DNA from: an archaeon
Lineage (GTDB): Archaea > Iainarchaeota > Iainarchaeia > Iainarchaeales > GCA-2688035
DNA length: 6,686 nt
Direction of reading: 5' to 3'
Assembly (NCBI GenBank): GCA_030616665.1
Contig: JAUWWX010000048.1
Span: 1-6,686 of the forward strand
A program made the position numbers and the translations under genes. Below, piece by piece: positions 6,000 through 6,686 of this stretch (position 1 is the first letter of the stretch; the number at the start of each line of letters is the position of its first letter). Under the pieces are notes generated by a model. It was not told the DNA's origin, searched no databases, and saw only the letters and a program-made list of their open reading frames with translations.

Positions 6000-6101
6000 A
6001 AAAGCCTTTTTTTCTTCTTGGAAAAAAAGCCTTGGGAAAAAAAGCAATTGCTCCGCAATTGCAAAAGCCTTGGGGAGAAAAACCTAACGGAAAAAAGCCT
6101 T
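6000..6101 (-). repeat. Four dispersed AAGGCTTTT tracts
   Basis: AAGGCTTTT occurs on the minus strand at 6101-6093, 6071-6063, 6033-6025 and 6008-6000. Two copies (6033-6025 and 6008-6000) run into longer T stretches or sit beside them. They flank the hairpin at 6044-6062. They may be duplicated termination signals; I know of no named element that matches. Confidence 0.6.
6037..6062 (-). terminator. Hairpin plus T-run terminator after secE
   Basis: In the minus-strand sense, GCAATTGC (6062-6055), the loop GGA and GCAATTGC (6051-6044) form an 8-bp perfect stem, followed at once by seven T (6043-6037). It lies 52 bp beyond the secE stop. More T-runs follow downstream, giving several U-tracts in a row. 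The form is that of an intrinsic terminator; in archaea the U-tracts alone may suffice. Confidence 0.6.
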
Positions 6102-6114
6102 TTAGCTGGGCAGC

Positions 6115-6336
6115 TTATATCAGGCCAGCAAATGAAAAGATTAGGTAAATAATGTAAGCGATTATGGAGATTATGATTATGCCAATGCCTGTTACCTTTG
6201 CCATTGTCTGGAACTCGGGCCAGTCTGGCTTTTTTGCAATAGTTAAAACCCTCTTGCTGCTTGCCAAAAACCTGCCAAGCTTTTCCCTTAACCTGCCAAG
6301 CTTTTCCCTTGCATTCAGCTGCATTAAAAGCATCAC
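6115..6336 (-). CDS. secE: Preprotein translocase subunit SecE (Sec61 gamma)
   Basis: 73 residues from ATG 6336, or 69 from ATG 6324. The upstream GGTGAT overlaps the first ATG and lies ten bases before the one at 6324, so the shorter start is somewhat favoured. SecE clamps the two halves of SecY in the membrane. A cytosolic amphipathic stretch (about 8-35) leads to KPDWPEF (36-42), the conserved hinge motif, and one membrane segment (about 48-70, Ile-rich), matching the single-helix archaeal form. Residues REKLGRL and REKLGRF (10-23) are encoded by a perfect 21-bp tandem duplication. It follows ftsZ by 66 bp; a TTTTAAAA box at 6367-6374 could give it a promoter. Confidence 0.92.
   Translation of the reverse strand: MMLLMQLNAREKLGRLREKLGRFLASSKRVLTIAKKPDWPEFQTMAKVTGIGIIIISIIAYIIYLIFSFAGLI
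6269..6310 (-). repeat. Perfect 21-bp tandem duplication in secE
   Basis: The 21-bp unit at 6269-6289 is repeated without change at 6290-6310. It keeps the frame and adds seven residues (about two helical turns) to the cytosolic N-terminal helix of SecE. The identity of the copies suggests a recent event or conversion between them. Confidence 0.93.
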
Positions 6337-6366
6337 CTTAATTAAAGAGAATTAAAAAAGAAAAAG

Positions 6367-6374
6367 GTTTTAAA
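6367..6374 (-). promoter_or_regulatory. Possible TATA box for secE
   Basis: TTTTAAAA between ftsZ and secE would place initiation near 6344, just ahead of the secE starts. The gap is short (66 bp), so cotranscription with ftsZ is equally likely. Confidence 0.3.
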
Positions 6375-6402
6375 AGCAAGCAATTGCGCGGAAAAAATCA
6401 AT

Positions 6403-6686
6403 TTAGCCGGTAAAGTCTATGCCCAGATCAATTGGTTCCGACAAATCAATCTTGTCAAGGTCTTGAAGATAGGGGAACTTTCCTCCCGCAATAACAACCA
6501 TTGCCTGAATCTGGTTCCTTGGCAAATTTTCGTCAATCATTGCGCCCCAGATTATGTGGGCATCGGCATTAATCTTGCTGCTCACCGTTTCCACAATCAT
6601 CTCGGCCTCCCGCAAAGTCATGTCGGCCCCGCCAATGACGTTCACCAAGGCACGGTTCGAGCCGCTGATGTCCACGTCAAGCAGCG
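6403..6686 (-). CDS. ftsZ: Cell division protein FtsZ, C-terminal part (5' end beyond window)
   Basis: The frame is open to the right edge and ends in TAA at 6405-6403, so only the last 93 or so residues are present; the GTP-binding domain lies outside. LLDVDISGSNRALVNVIGG and MTLREAEMIVE belong to the C-terminal, T7-loop-proximal domain of FtsZ. HIIWGAMIDENL and AMVVIAGGKFPYL are its conserved closing strands. The tail after PYL is short and acidic (DLDKIDLSEPIDLGIDFTG). An internal GTG at 6675 is not the real start, since the conserved sequence runs on to the edge. FtsZ polymerises at the division site. FtsZ1 or FtsZ2 cannot be assigned from this part. The ftsZ-secE-nusG order is a known archaeal arrangement. 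Confidence 0.95.
   Translation of the reverse strand, partial: LLDVDISGSNRALVNVIGGADMTLREAEMIVETVSSKINADAHIIWGAMIDENLPRNQIQAMVVIAGGKFPYLQDLDKIDLSEPIDLGIDFTG

Larger units (their letters stand above)
5869..6114 (-). other. AT-rich intergenic region between secE and nusG
   Basis: No coding frame of merit is seen. On the minus strand it holds a perfect hairpin with a T-run, four AAGGCTTTT tracts between 6101 and 6000, and a weaker inverted repeat GGAATT ... AATTCC (5953-5948 with 5938-5933). A possible TATA element for nusG lies at 5901-5910. The likely role is the end of ftsZ-secE transcription and the start of nusG transcription. Confidence 0.6.

Overview
The window looks like part of an archaeal chromosome, either euryarchaeal or from a small-genome DPANN-type lineage. 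The evidence is a minus-strand block in the classic archaeal order ftsZ - secE - nusG/Spt5 - L11 - L1 - L10 (P0) - L12 (P1). The proteins are archaeal in form: a short single-helix SecE, an NGN-KOW Spt5 of 146 residues, a stalk protein ending in GLAGLFG, and an L10 with the archaeal insertion domain. Candidate BRE/TATA promoters, Shine-Dalgarno sites complementary to an AUCACCUCC end, and a class III (archaeal pilin type) signal peptide agree. I cannot name the species.

Right to left, in the direction of transcription: 6686-6403 is the C-terminal end of ftsZ, cut by the window edge. Next comes a short secE (6336-6115) whose N-terminus contains a perfect 21-bp tandem duplication. A 246-bp AT-rich gap (5869-6114) holds a hairpin with a T-run and repeated AAGGCTTTT tracts, probably where ftsZ-secE transcripts end. 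Then nusG (5868-5428) and L11 (5420-4944) lie 7 bp apart. A 124-bp leader (4820-4943) carries a candidate promoter and a two-stem hairpin with an asymmetric internal loop just ahead of the L1 start codon, a plausible L1 autoregulatory site. L1, L10 and L12 (4819-2721) follow as a tight unit, with L1 and L10 overlapping by ATGA. L10 has an unusual repeat-built tail and lacks the usual stalk C-terminal motif.

Below L12 the content changes to cell-surface genes. There is a minus-strand pilin-like protein with a cysteine-rich module (2539-1766). A plus-strand fragment of a secreted repeat protein (1121-1699) has lost its start. At the left edge is a Lon-fold serine protease with a signal peptide, read leftward off the window (1015-1).

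The right two thirds are housekeeping (division, Sec translocation, transcription elongation, and the ribosomal stalk and L1 arm). The left third is envelope-related. I see no mobile element, CRISPR array, tRNA or rRNA. The window is mostly ordinary; the oddities are the L10 tail, the truncated surface gene, the L1 leader structure and the secE duplication.
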